A stretch of 64,000 bases of DNA from Straminergon stramineum (Eukaryota > Streptophyta > Bryopsida > Hypnales > Calliergonaceae), in NCBI GenBank assembly GCA_963920665.1, contig OY987264.1, positions 46,186,326 through 46,250,325 on the forward strand, read 5' to 3'. The translations under genes were made by a program, and so were the position numbers. Below are positions 12,297 to 23,851 of this stretch, piece by piece. The number at the start of each line of letters is the position of its first letter. Position 1 is the first letter of the stretch. The notes beneath the pieces were generated by a model that made no database searches, was not told where the DNA came from, and saw nothing but the letters and a program-made list of their open reading frames with translations.

Positions 12297-13497
12297 ACAT
12301 TGTCCCTTGTACACGTAGCATAGGGTCGCCTAACACATAGGCGTATGTGTAGACATCATGAGAATACTGTAGGCGATATATATATGTCTTAGTGCATGTT
12401 TTAGTGCATATTTTAGTGCTCCCAAAACATTCATATGACATTGCCAATTTGCATTGAAGGTGCCTCTTGTGAACCCTCTACACAATGCATGTCTTTGTAG
12501 TTCCCCACATCATCATGCTCCTCCATGCCACTTGTTCTTATAACTTTTGTATCAGACTATTAAGAGCACTCATGAACCTTCCCCCATGGACATTTATGGT
12601 TGGAAATCATCTTCCATGGTGAACACCCTAAACATCATAGTAAAGTTTCATGCTTTAGACATTGCATAAGCTAAATTCTTGTGAATTCAATGCACGTCAT
12701 CTCAGACAAACATACCTTATGTTGAAGTGCACATGTGCAAGACAATGAAGATTGCCATGCCCCATTGAATGTCTTAGGGAATGTCCGTATTGCCTTATCC
12801 TAATCTCATCATCAACATTCTCTTGTCTCATGCGCCTCAATGTAAACACCCGAATATTAATAGGAAGATCACCCTTAATGCCAATAGGTCCTCTGAGACA
12901 TCATTTACAACATTAAACTTCTATGTGGATGTCTTTTGGGATGTCTTGAAGTTGCTTATGGCATTCCAGAGAAGGCCATTAGAATGGTTAAACTAAGAAA
13001 TTGTTGACGTGGAAGTGCCTGCCAAGTCAGCATCTTGTTTGCCACATCAGCTTTGGACCAAATCATCTGCCATGTCATCTGCCACATCATCACTTTTTAA
13101 CATACCCTGCCCAAAAAATGATGCCCAATTCTTTTTTTCAAGTGGGTAGCATTGTTATTTAAAAATATAATAATGTAAATTAAAATAATCCATGGTCAAA
13201 GTGGGTCCCCCCTGCTGACATGTCAAATATTATTTTTTCAGACAACCATTTGAACATGATGATGTCAGGCACCATCTCAACGTCAAAGTGGATGCAAATA
13301 GCAACACTACTATGTTTTTTCACATGAATTTCACTTTTTTCATCTCCAACATCCACTTCAACCCCTAGTAGACGTAGAGATGTACAAGAAGACATGTAGA
13401 CACCAAGTTGGACATGAAATGTCTAGGCCTTAGACAGGAGCATGTCAAGGCCCAACATTAAAAAAAACGTAATTTCTTCCTGTGTGAGTTGATGCAG
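12297..13497. other. Spacer between the CACTA remnant and the ParB-like gene
   Basis: AT-rich DNA. Around 13018-13095 short tandem variants of GCCA(C/T)(A/G)TCATCT repeat several times. I see no supported gene. The 3' end may contain an unrecognised upstream exon of the following gene. Confidence 0.45.
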
Positions 13498-16400
13498 ACT
13501 TTGTGTCTGAAAACCGATCTATCACTATCCTCCCCTTAGAACACGGACCATATGGCTTGAATGGAAAGGTCTCATACTTTGCAACATGCCCCAAATCTGA
13601 GATCTTCATTGCTGACACGCACTACTACATAATTGGGGGTCAACACATAGTTGAAGCTTATTGAACCTTGATATCAAATGGAGAAATCGCGGAGGTGGAC
13701 AAGGCTAAAGCCTCCACCTTTGAAATTATACCCATTTGGGCATCTGAAAAGCAATTTGACATTGTGATACATCTGTCTCGTGCTTTGAATCAAAATATTG
13801 TTGGCACACAGAAGGAGCAAAATTTTACGAAGCAACTTTTGCATGCCAGAATCAAATGGAAGGATATGAGAAGTCCTCAGCCATCCTTTCTGGGTAGAGG
13901 ACATTGTATTCAATACCTAGTAAGTTTTATTCAATTCCTAGCCAAGTCAATTCTTTATGTATTCTTTGATATAGTATAAGAGACCATCGGGAGATCTCCA
14001 GATGACGATCTAATTTTGTTTATGTAAATCCTTAGCTGATTTAGTCATCGGAGTCAAGTGATTCTCAATACTTTCATAGACAGATATCCAAATAGTTTAT
14101 CATAGATTGAAGTATTATTAATGGTTCTGTCATTGGAAGATCTCCGGATGCCATGCTCAGCTCATACAAATTGTTATTATTACTTATTATTGTTTTGAAT
14201 TTGGTTCTCTTGTCTACCTTCCAGAAATTTGTTCCTACGATGTCTACTATTTTCAAGAGCGTCAAGGGCAGCAATCACTCTAACCCGAGGATTCCGCTAA
14301 TCTTCTTGGAAGACAACGCAGATGTGAAGAGATGGATTGATATTGAGGACAAGCACGTGAAGAGAGAGCTTCCGGATGCTTTGGGTTTTGTTGACAAGAA
14401 ATCAAAGATAAAGTAGAAGCTACTGACCCAATTTGATTTTAAGACTCTTTACGGACTTCACACGGAAGACATATGATATCTAGCTAATCTTATGGAGGCC
14501 CAAAAAGTTTGCGTAAAGAGCTCGAAGTTGAAGTTAGGGATAATGTCCTTGGCTATTGTTGGGGCTAGAGAGAGATTTGTTAGGGTCATGAAGAATGAAT
14601 TGATGAACTATTACCGGTAGGTTCATCTGCCAAGTAAGATGCCAGAGTATATCCCATACAATGCAACGGAGTGGGATGAATTAGCGAGTGAAAAGAATAT
14701 TACTCGTGTTGAGTTAGAGCTCTAGGTGGACAAGGCAATGGCCACTTATGTTGGAAAGACTTGGTTGGACGAACGCATTAGGCCTCTAAATAAGACCTTC
14801 GATCTTGATGATTGCCCTCAAGTAGTGAAAGACCTTTGGGAGGCACTTGTCAATGCCCACGCTGAAATTGCAATAGCAGAGGCGATGGCAAAGGGTTTTG
14901 CTAAGCATTATCATTGCAAGACAATGGACAAAAGCCAGTGGAACATTAGTGGTGCTCTATCGTGTTCGGAGGTTAGAACATGGCGGGGTAAAAAGGAGTC
15001 ACATGTTTACTTCTGGTTCCTGTTTGAGGCTACAGCTAATGGGCCTTAGGCAAAGATTCTTGAAGATTAGAAACTTCAAAGACTCTTCGATGCCCTAGAG
15101 TTTCACGATCAAAGTGCGAGGACTTTGGTTGTCCAATCTCCTGGCGTTTTGATGACGGATGCCGAAGGATTTCTTATAATTACGAGTCATGTGGAGCAAA
15201 GAAGGCAGGAGACAAAACTTAAAGTTTGGGACTACCACGTTGTAAACTATATTGCTAGGCCGGACGATGGATTTCCTCTTTCTGTTACTGGAAGCGAATA
15301 TAATGTCTTTATTGTCTTCTACTTCGGGCACAATGCTAGTGATAGTAGGCAAAGCTCCTTCAATTGTTTTTTCCCTTCATTAAAATCACTCGAGGCCGTG
15401 TATAAGTCAATGGACATAGGTGATGAATATCCCTATTGGAAGCGCAGTCATGTGTCGCAACTATAGATTGGTACTATTGTTTGAATTTTTGAAGGGATAA
15501 TTGACGACGACATGGTTGTTGTCAATGTGAATGGGGGTCTAGAGTTAAACTTCTTGGGCATGGTATAATTTCAATTCCCGACTTTTTGTCCTTCTGTTAG
15601 TAATTTTTTTCTACCAATAATCCCCTTTTGATTACGTCGAGTATCACTAATATGCTTTTTTAATAGAACTCAAAGAGGAGCGACGTCAAGGTCTTGGAAG
15701 TTGTTCAATTTGCGAAGGCTTTTAAAGACACTAAGTTGATGGCTGGGCAAATCTAGGACAAGTGCCATTCGAAGCCCTGAAACCTTGCGAATGTGGACTT
15801 CGAGGAGCTTGACAGACCTAACAACCAAGACAAGAATGAATTTCAAAATCTGTTAGATAAGCCTGATTCTGAGGCGATAGAGTTAGAATCACATCCTTGA
15901 AACCCTCCGTACAGTAAGGAATTAACCACACTGTTCGAGCAAACCAGTGTAAGTCTTCTTTAGCATTTCTTGCATAAAGAGATCTCCAGATGCTTGATGA
16001 TTTCTATTCCTATTGTTATAGTTCAATCAATTCTAATATAGTATTTCTTTTTCTTACAATGTAGGAGGATGCATCAATTTCAGAATTGGGGCCAACTATC
16101 AAGAAGAGCTCTACTCTCAAGTCGGCACCATATTTGCCTTTGAAGAAGTTGCAGGATTCGATAACAAAGTCTCTATCGGGTTCTCCAATCCAAAATGAAT
16201 TAGGGGAAGACCAAAGGGTGAAGTCTAGCAGTAAGAGTGATTTGTCAACCTCAAATCCTAAAACAAAGGAGAAGAACGGAGTGGCAACAGCTTTGAAGCA
16301 CAAGAAGAAGGGGGGATTGACAAAGAAGGGGGATCGACAAAGAAGGCCTCTACTTTGTTGGAAGAGGCGGAGGATTTCTTTAAGGAATCAAAGATGCCAG

Positions 16401-17203
16401 TTTTTGACCTCTATGGCAGTTCAGATTTTGAATCTAACATAGACATTCCTTTAAATCGAAGGAAGCGATCCCGGATCTTTGAGGTACCTACCCCGCCTGA
16501 AGTTCAGAAGGCCACGGCCATTGATGCCACCAAAACTTTAGTTTCCTGTTCATCTCTACCTCTAGATGAGACACTTTCGAAGGTTGTCATTTCTCGAAGT
16601 CAAAAGGAATCCTTGCAAAATGAGGTCCTCAATGAACAACAAAGTAATTTTCCGCCCTCGGCTAAAAGAGATTTGCCATCCATCACGGCCAAGAGTCCAT
16701 CCGGAGATCCCCCAATAGTTCTTGAGCCTACTTCTCCAGCCAAGGCTACCATGACCAACGACGTGTGGTTTGACACTTTAGCTAATTTGAATCCTCTCAG
16801 TCCCTTTCTTGTTCAACAGAAGGTGACATTTGCATCAAAGGACATTGCAAAAGTCATTGCATGTTTTGAAGTTGAAGAGCCCACTTGTATCTTGAAGGGT
16901 TTGCCCTTAAAATGCATTGAAGAAGATACGGAGGTTTGTTTTCCAGAAAAGCCAAGAGATATTTGTTTTTTGCCAAGTATGAATGCACCTATTCCAGCAC
17001 TTGTAAAAACTAAAAAACAACAACATATTGAGGTAGTAAGGCTTGCACACCGTTTTACTTATAAAAACATTTTTGACTTGGCTCTATAACAAGCTTCGCA
17101 GTTGCCAGAGAACGATGAGTCTGGCAGAGCAGTGTCTTCGGAATTGAAGGTAGTCGAGGGTAAGAGAAAGGGTGTTGAAGAAGGTGACGACTCAAATGCT
17201 TGA
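13498..17203 (+). pseudogene. Multi-exon gene with a ParB/sulfiredoxin-like motif, decayed
   Basis: Four exons join in phase: 13498-13919 (donor GTAAGT), 14225-15562, 15667-15948 (donor GTAAGT) and 16065-17203. Upstream exons were not found. Exon 1 encodes SITILPLEHGPYG, then ADTHYYIIGGQHIVEAY, resembling the GGQHR-type motif of ParB/Srx-like domains seen in large plant and fungal families. Exons 2-3 encode an uncharacterised alpha/beta region. Exon 4 is a lysine/serine-rich low-complexity tail. Internal stops include TGA 13662, TAG 14414, TAG 14723, TAG 15047 and TAA 17087. A 17-bp tandem duplication at 16312-16345 accounts exactly for the one frame change. The natural end appears to be TGA 17201-17203. 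I cannot name the gene. The ParB relation is by motif only; a transposon accessory gene is the likeliest origin. Confidence 0.55.
16312..16345. repeat. 17-bp tandem duplication causing a frameshift
   Basis: GGGGATTGACAAAGAAG is followed directly by GGGGATCGACAAAGAAG (one mismatch). Adding 17 bp moves the reading frame exactly as seen between the two halves of exon 4 of the surrounding gene. Confidence 0.85.
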
Positions 17204-18066
17204 AGTGTCATCCTTGGGGCCAGTCGTCCCAACAACCAATATAAGTGACTCTAACTAGGTGCTATCCATATAATACAATATTCATTATTTTGGGAGGTTG
17301 GGACTCTCTCAAAATAATATTATCCATGTAGACACAAAAAATTGAGATTTCATTTTAGCCAATTTAGGTTGACAAATGCTTAATTTATTAATTCAAAAGT
17401 ATAATTTCCATTGAAATGAGAGTTTTAAGAGTTAGTAAGCCCTACATTACATTTTGTTCATTGTGAGAGGAGTGCTCTGATTCATATAAGTGAAGTTCAT
17501 GTTGTAGAATAAACACCAAGTCATGACCTCTGCGGTTGGTTGTAAGGAGTTGTATATGTCATTCAAGCGGTCTAAGTTCGATTCCTGTTGAATTCGTTTG
17601 AGCGCATGATATGTATATATGACTTGGTATTGCTAAGTGAGTTTTCGAAGGTAGGAAAGTTGTAACAACCAACCAAATCCCTACCCAAAATGTGACAAGT
17701 GCTTTATACATTAACAAAATAAAAGGTGGGTATACCTATTATCCTTTTGTTTGAAATGGACGTACAATTTCAAATGACATATATACAACAATTAATATTT
17801 AAACAACTTCTTTGAATAATATAGAAAATCAAACAACATGAGAAAATACATATAATAATACTATATGTACTTGCAATTGTTCTATACACACATAATATAT
17901 TCTTACTAACATATATGCAATAGCAAACAATAATATCAAATCAATCAACTGAACCCTATTTTATGTAATATAAAATTTCAATTCCAATTATAACACGAAT
18001 AATGACAATGTGCTACAACATTATTACAAAATGTGTAGTACATATGCACACCCATTTCTTTGGATA
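17204..18066. other. AT-rich spacer, no gene seen
   Basis: The DNA is strongly AT-rich with many ATATA stretches. It is the 3' flank of the minus-strand DUF7869-like copy 2. I see no terminal repeat that would mark the end of that element. Confidence 0.45.
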
Positions 18067-19354
18067 TCAAGTGTACAATGTGAGACTTTGGTTGATGACT
18101 TCAATTTGAACAGCCATAATCTTGATTAAGCAATGGATGGTGTCCTTCCTTATAGTAGAACTCCATGCTGTCATCAGAGCGTTTGTATGCTCCCAAACCG
18201 GCGGCTCAATTTCATCGACCTTCCAACGCAAACCTCTATCGCTGTCCCATCTAGTGTAGTTGTCTTGAACTTCCCTACTTCTTGATGTTGGATGGAAGTA
18301 CTCAATGAGGATGCAATTCGGTTTCTCTAGATTACAATTTGGATCTGACAACACCCTTGCAATCCAAACAGGTCGACTGTCACCATCTACAGGGTGAACT
18401 ACAACAAAGTACCCATTGTACAGATCATGCCCCACCCTAAATGATGGTTCTAGACGACCAGATTGAGGCCCAACGTATACTTCATCCTTTGCAAACTCTT
18501 CACGGTCCTTGCCATCATCCCCTAATTGATCCACTTGTATTCGTTGAACACGTGTTTTTGGCCAAAAACCATCCCACAAAACTATAGAGCTTGGTAACAG
18601 TTCTTGCATCGCTACCCTAACATTACGCCAATAGTGAACCAAGTGCTCATACCACCTTCAATATTCTCTAGTAACATCTACATTACACAAGTTCTCCTAG
18701 TACTTTTCAAATCCAGATACACCTTTTACAATGTCCTGGGTGCGTTTCATTTCCATAGGTTGAACTAGCACTGGCACTCCACAGGGCCACTGACTTTGCC
18801 CTTCATCATCTTCTTTCCACAACTTAATGGGTCTACCATTTTTCCCTTGCCAATCTACATCAGTGCACTTCAACTTGTACTTCATAATTGGAATTCCATC
18901 TGAATCTAGGTAGAACTTCACTTGTTGTGGCTTTGAGTGCCCAATTAGAATATTGTCATCATCAATAAATGAACCTGCAATGAACCCCTTAAAATCGGGC
19001 ACCTCTTTGATTAGATGTGGGATAGTAGAAATGGATTCTACATCCATGAACGACTTCATGAGCACAGGGACAGTCGGAAAACTCTCCTTCTTCAAAAGCA
19101 TGTTCCATCTTCCAATTAAGGTATCTATGTCGTCATGAGTATGACCAACGATCATGAAGCTCACATATACTTCACGAAAGATCTTGTTCACAATGAGTAG
19201 AGACCAAAAACAATATACATATCTATTTTTGTTGTCCTAGGTGGCATTGTCCATTTACACATTCAGAATAGGTGGTAATGGCGTTGTTGAAAGTAAGGGT
19301 TCTAATGGTGGGGGTAATGATGCTACGCACATTTCCTTGTCCTTGAGCACTACT
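18067..19354 (-). pseudogene. DUF7869-like putative transposase, copy 2: C-terminal piece
   Basis: Read on the minus strand from 19354, the frame gives KDKEMCVASLPPP, PLPPILNV-stop-MDNAT-stop-DNKNR, then KIFREVYVSFMIVGHTHDDID. It continues through LDSDGIPIMKYK to NGYFVVVHPVDGDSRPVWIAR and a stop at 18067. This aligns end to end with the C-terminal half of copy 1 (about 4340-5649), including the LDNA.GDKKN and GHTHEDID blocks. In-frame stops at the MDNA block and near 18695 show decay. The piece begins at the R1 insertion; its 5' neighbour in the ancestral gene is at 22738-22829 and the N-terminal part is at 39974-41444. Confidence 0.8.
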
Positions 19355-19359
19355 CTAAA
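19355..19359. repeat. Target-site duplication of R1, left (CTAAA)
   Basis: CTAAA directly precedes the TGTGGCAGCAT end of R1 and recurs at 22733-22737 directly after its ...GCTGCGACA end. Confidence 0.85.
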
Positions 19360-19624
19360 TGTGGCAGCATGAAATTTTAATTTTTTTGGTTTTACTTAGT
19401 AATACTAACCGGATAGCTAGATAGGGATATCCGGATTTGGTTAAGAAACCATAAGGAGCGGAAATAGAGGTGGGAAATAAGATAGTGGGAAGATCTACTC
19501 AATTCAGTTTCCAGAGAGTGAACTGATAGGAGCAGATGTCTAACCGGATAGGTGACAGATCGGATACCATACAGGAACTGGATCCGAATTAGGTCATGAT
19601 GAGGTGGCAATGGGGTCCAACCAG

Positions 19625-19630
19625 TATAAA
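19625..19630 (+). promoter_or_regulatory. TATA box of R1
   Basis: TATAAA lies in AGTATAAATGG about 260 bp before the start codon of the gag-like frame. It is followed by a pyrimidine-rich stretch suited to a start site about 30 bp downstream. R2 has the corresponding CTATATTA near 48968. Assigned by position and motif only. Confidence 0.5.
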
Positions 19631-19885
19631 TGGACTCGCCTGGCCAGTCGCACCTCTTTTCACTTTTTCATTTTCCAGCGCTTTCAAGCTCCTCGTGTCT
19701 GTCAGTTTCTGTGTTCCGTGTCGGTCACTGTTTCGAGTGTTTTTCGCGAGTGTTATAGTGTTCGCTAGAGTGTAAGTTTGGTTTCCGGTTGAAATCGGAG
19801 AGTGAAAGAAAGGAACGGGACGTGCGGCTAGGAGAGTGACAGTAAGGTAAAATCGGAAAGGGTTCCGAGTAGCTCATCCGCGACC

Positions 19886-21556
19886 ATGCCGCAGCTCAAG
19901 AGAACTAGGGGTCATGCTAGTTCGTCGACAACAGTAGATGTCAAACTCCGGAAAGTAGTTCCGGTTATCCCTGTGTCAAAGGATACCCGAGCAGAACTCA
20001 TGGACGACTTGAACTCCATGGGTTGTATAGGGTTTGCCACCAAGCCTTGGGGTTTCAAGGAAGAAGTTTCCGTGTGGGAACTCTTGGGCAAAGTGTCCAA
20101 TGAGTGGGACAAAACGCCGAGAGCGGTTCTGCCCCTCTAGACGGAAGAGGTCTAGAGGTCAATTTACAGCTTCCAATCGGGAGGATTTGGGATGGCCAGC
20201 CGGAAGGACAACTTCGTTCGAGGCAAGTTCGAGGGTGTAGTAAACCCGAAGGACGGATACGCCATAGAAGACTGTAAGGACGAACGGAACCGCCAATTGT
20301 TACAGTTCCTCGTTCCAATCCTCCATCTGGAAAAGCCAACAAGGGTAACCATTACCTTTGGGAACACCATTTTCGGGGCTCTGAGAGGGGACCGGAAAGT
20401 TGACTGGGCTCGGATCATTTCCGATCTGGTGCTCCAGTTAGTTCATAGAGTTGGAAAGAGTAGGGCAACTCTAGTGAGCCCCTACTTAATGCACCTCTAT
20501 CAGTCTCATCAACTCCTAAATGACAGAGAGGATGAGGTGTGGAAGAATCAGCAAGTAGTGTTGAGATATGGAGAATCAGGATCGGATCGGGAGAGCGAAT
20601 CCGGTTCTAAACCGAGAGAGGATTCGGAGTCGGAAGACAAGGAGGCGCCAATACCGTCGGTCAAGCGTCACAAGACTACCTCCCCCAACAAACGAGGGAT
20701 GCCACCTAGTCACAACACTCCAGCTCTGGAAGGGAAATCGGAAGAGGAGAAGCCAGTATCGGAGAAAGTGGATCCCGAGGACCCATTCCAACCCTTGGTG
20801 AAGGTCCTCTATGACATCATGATGGATTGGGAACGCAAGAGACGGATAGTCGTAGCCATCGGGTAGTTGGTGGGAGCAACACTTGACAGAGAGCTACCGA
20901 AAAAGGTAGCGGGTTGTATCTTTGATCCGGTTGAGGCCCGGAAGCAAGAAGCAGAGATCCGCCGGTTACAAGAGGAGGTGGATCGGATGAAGACGGAGAT
21001 CCTGGTGCACAAGGAGAACTTCGCAGCCACCAAATCTATTGCAGAGGATGCTCGGTAGATGATGGAGCAAGTGAAGGCCACGTTCGGGGAGACCGGAACG
21101 GCCCTCACCAAAGCAAAGTTGTTTGACGAGCGGGTGCACGAGGAGAAGAAGCTATCCGGTTCCTCGATGGTGAGGATTCTCAACGACTTTGCTAAGTAGG
21201 TAGAAGTGGCAATGAAGGAGGCACGGAAGGCAGCGGACCGGATGGAGGAGAGTACCCGGATACTGTGAGGAGCAACTTGCTCTCGCGGTATTCGACTCTC
21301 GGATATCTCTCTCCCGGATTCATTCTCGAAGGTGACAGCAGGAGAGGGAAAGGATGTGACCCCCAAGTCCAAGAGAACGACCCAGGCCGGTACGCCTGGA
21401 ACCACCATTGACTTGGACTCACCACCTACGTCCACAGGAGGCAATCCGGTTCCTCGACCTCAAGAGGTAGAGAGGAGTCGGAATCTAAACGATGTTTTCG
21501 AGCAGATGGACCCGGGAGCGGACAGCGCGACCATCGGATCGAGAATAGAGGCTTAG
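19886..21556 (+). pseudogene. R1 gag-like coiled-coil protein, broken by six stops
   Basis: One frame of 557 codons runs from ATG 19886 (MPQLKRTRGHAS) to TAG 21554. Its internal stops are TAG 20138, 20153, 20864, 21056 and 21197 and TGA 21266, with no frameshift. The N-terminal third has a conserved GCIGF..KPWGF segment. The centre reads FLVPILHLEKPTRVTITFGN, then TIFGALRGDRKVDWARII, and PYLMHLY, shared with R2, E1 and E2. It resembles the globular part of plant gag-like or plant transposon proteins, at remote-similarity level only. An acidic Ser/Glu-rich linker follows. From about 20900 comes a heptad-patterned helical region (EARKQEAEIRRLQEEVDRM), probably a coiled coil. The coding part is clearly GC-richer than its flanks. 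Confidence 0.6.
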
Positions 21557-22732
21557 GATGTACAGAGTAGGTAGAGTAGGAACGGATACGGAAATTGTTT
21601 CGATCCAGTGGGGAGTAGGTAGGACCGGAAAGTTCGACCAAGATGGTGGCAGAACTTTCGCGGGTTTTCCCGCCCATTTGTAACTTTTTGAAATGTATAT
21701 AGTTAGCACCCACAAGGGACGTTGGGAGTCTTCTTTTTGCAATTTCTGTTGTACCTTTGTATGCGCTCTAATGTTGTGTGTGTCTCCCAAGCTTGGCAAG
21801 TTTGCATGATGCGAAGTTAGGAAGGCGTAAGGCAGATTTGTGATTAGATTTCTCCCCTTAGTGCGATAGTTTCCGATCCTTAGTGTGTGTGCAGGTTGTG
21901 TAAGTGTTGGGAGTATATTTCAGTGCCTTAGCAAGATCTAGGGTTTTGAAGTTCCGGGTGAGATAGCTGCTGCTAGGCTAGGCGAATAGGGAGGGTATGC
22001 TTAGTTGCGCTAGAACTCCTGGACGGGTAGTCCGGTTGAGTGTCCGATCTTTTGAGAGGTCTCACCACCTTAGTTGGTAAATGGAATGATCCTAATTACT
22101 GTTGGAATGGATGAGTACACTTGTAACCACCTAGCTTTGCATAGGTAGGAGCTAGCATTGAGGTTGTTGTAGTAAGAACGGATCGTACGGGGGATCTTTG
22201 TGTGACGTGCAATCCAGATTGATGTCGGGAGTATTGTGAGGGATCAAACCGGATTCGAATTAGTTAGGAGAGGAAGGGAGAGAACAGTGGGTCTTCAACC
22301 ACTATAATCTGCAGAAGGAGTGGTGGGCCTACCACTCAGAAACCTAAGCGGCGAACCCTCTAATGGTCCAACAGAGGCAAAACTAAACCGGAAGAGAGTT
22401 GAGGAGGTAGAGGAACTAGCCGGAGCGGATTGGTTCAGAGCAGTACCAGGACCGAAATCGTTTAGATCCTGGAGATTGGAAGAATTGGGTTAACCGGAGG
22501 ATTAAAGAATCGAATGGGAAGTAATCCAGTCCTAATCCTCTTGGTGGTTGGTTGTTTCTGGTTTTAGGTCTAGGACCGGAAAGGAAGTTTTAGAGGGTGA
22601 GAGAGCTTACTCGCCCAAAATAAGTAAATACTTCACAGAATCTCGTGGTTTCAATCTTTAGAGTCACTTCGTTATGCTCTAGAGTGATTTTTGTGAGCAT
22701 AATAGGGAATTTACTTATCCTATGCTGCGACA

Positions 22733-22737
22733 CTAAA
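22733..22737. repeat. Target-site duplication of R1, right (CTAAA)
   Basis: This is the second copy of CTAAA, immediately after the ACA end of R1; see 19355-19359. Confidence 0.85.
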
Positions 22738-22829
22738 CAAATAAGTCACCCCTGCATTTTCAAACAACTTCCTTGAAGATGACTTCGGTGCTTCTTCAAG
22801 GTCTCGCAACAACTTTGCCATTGACCCAA
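22738..22829 (-). pseudogene. DUF7869-like copy 2: 92-bp middle piece between two insertions
   Basis: Read on the minus strand from 22829 the fragment gives IGSMAKLLRDLEEAPKSSSR and then KLFENAGVT. This matches copy 1 at about 4228-4290 (IGSIAKLLRDVEEPPKNSSR, KLFSEK). It lies between R1 (ending 22732) and element A (starting 22830), and it joins the C-terminal piece at 18067-19354 to the N-terminal piece at 39974-41444. Its last nine bases are the target duplication of element A. Confidence 0.85.
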
Positions 22830-22898
22830 CAGGGTTGCTAGCAAGCGAGCCTATAAGCGTGAGCTTGTGAGCCTATGAGCCTGTGAGCGGGAAAAAAT
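22830..22898 (+). repeat. Left terminal inverted repeat of element A
   Basis: After CAGGGTTGCTAGCAAGC the repeat is built of GAGC/AAGC blocks about every 8 bp (GAGCCTAT AAGCGT GAGCTTGT GAGCCTAT GAGCCTGT GAGCGGG). The right end at 39898-39973 and both ends of element B share this design. Confidence 0.85.
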
Positions 22899-23085
22899 TT
22901 CCAAGAAAAAAGTGTAACGGACCTATGGCCGTGGATGTACAAAATTTTAAATTTTGGGAAATATTAGTTAATTTTGTCCAAATTAGAAGTGACTTACATA
23001 TTTTTTTTAAAAAAGTACCAACATTTGAATTTGATTGAGTCATTGTTTGAATATTTTATAGTGCCCCCTATATGCGTCATATTTC

Positions 23086-23700
23086 ACACCCTTGTAATTA
23101 CAATAAGACACCCAATTTTATTGGTTTAGGCACTTTGCTAGTTGTGAATCTATTTCTCCATTTTACACCCTATTTTTTGGTTAAGACATTTTTGGTGGTG
23201 TGAATAATTTTTTGTGTTTCACACCCAATTTTGTTTTAAAGATTTAGACTTTTCAATTGGGGTGAATATACTACTTTCCACACCCTATTATTTTTATGAA
23301 GATACTTTGTTTGGGGTGAATGTTTTTTCATTTTTACACCCTATTTTTTTGGGGTTTACGGTGGTGGTGGATGTTAATTTAATTTTGTATGCAAGGATCC
23401 CAATACTTGGGCTTTTTACTTTGCATGAATTTTGTTTTCACACCTTATTTTTTTGGTTAAGACAATTTGATTGGTGTGGACCTTTTTATTTAACATCATA
23501 TAATATTTAAAGGACACTTTGATGGTTGTGATCTTATTTTTAATTTTGACACCCTATTGTTTTGGATAGATAGTTTGGTTGGTATGAACATACTAACCCT
23601 AAACCCATATTAATTTTATGAAGACACTTTGGTTGGGATGATTTTTTGGTCCCATTTTACACCCTCTATTTTTGGTTCAGACCCTGTGATTTGCACACAA
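23086..23700. repeat. 55-bp tandem repeat array near the left end of element A
   Basis: A unit of about 55 bp containing ACACCCTATTTTTTTGGTT, AAGACATTTTGGTTGGTGTG and AAT repeats about eleven times. ACACC(C) occurs at 23108, 23165, 23221, 23280, 23336, 23440, 23549 and 23659, so some units are skipped or diverged. No gene lies in it. Confidence 0.75.
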
Positions 23701-23851
23701 TTAAAGAAATGTCAAGCAATGGAAGAATGGAAAGAAAAATAAATCTCATCCATCCAACTATCCAAAATGTAGCCATAAAACACACAAATCCAATCATAGT
23801 AAAAATGAACACATAATAGTTTGACTCATGAGATATGTCAATCTCATAAGT

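Larger units (their letters stand above)
19360..22732 (+). mobile_element. R1: TG...CA element with gag-like ORF and 5-bp target duplication
   Basis: The 3,373-bp element starts TGTGGCAGCAT and ends ATGCTGCGACA. These are near-perfect inverted ends of the retroviral/LTR type, and CTAAA is duplicated on both sides. It interrupts DUF7869-like copy 2. I found no direct repeat of the first few hundred bases anywhere inside it, so it has no LTR pair. It holds a TATA-type promoter, one long coding frame (19886-21556) and about 1.2 kb of 3' DNA, and it lacks any reverse transcriptase, integrase or protease. R2 (48743-55599) is a relative with the same ends and nearly the same net length (3,331 bp). 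It is either a solo LTR about 3.4 kb long or a non-autonomous LTR-less element. Confidence 0.8.

Noticed and set aside
13628..13640. CACTACTACATAA as the right terminus of the CACTA element
   Set aside because: No matching inverted TAGTG end or 2-3-bp duplication was found on the left, and the site lies inside an exon of the following gene.
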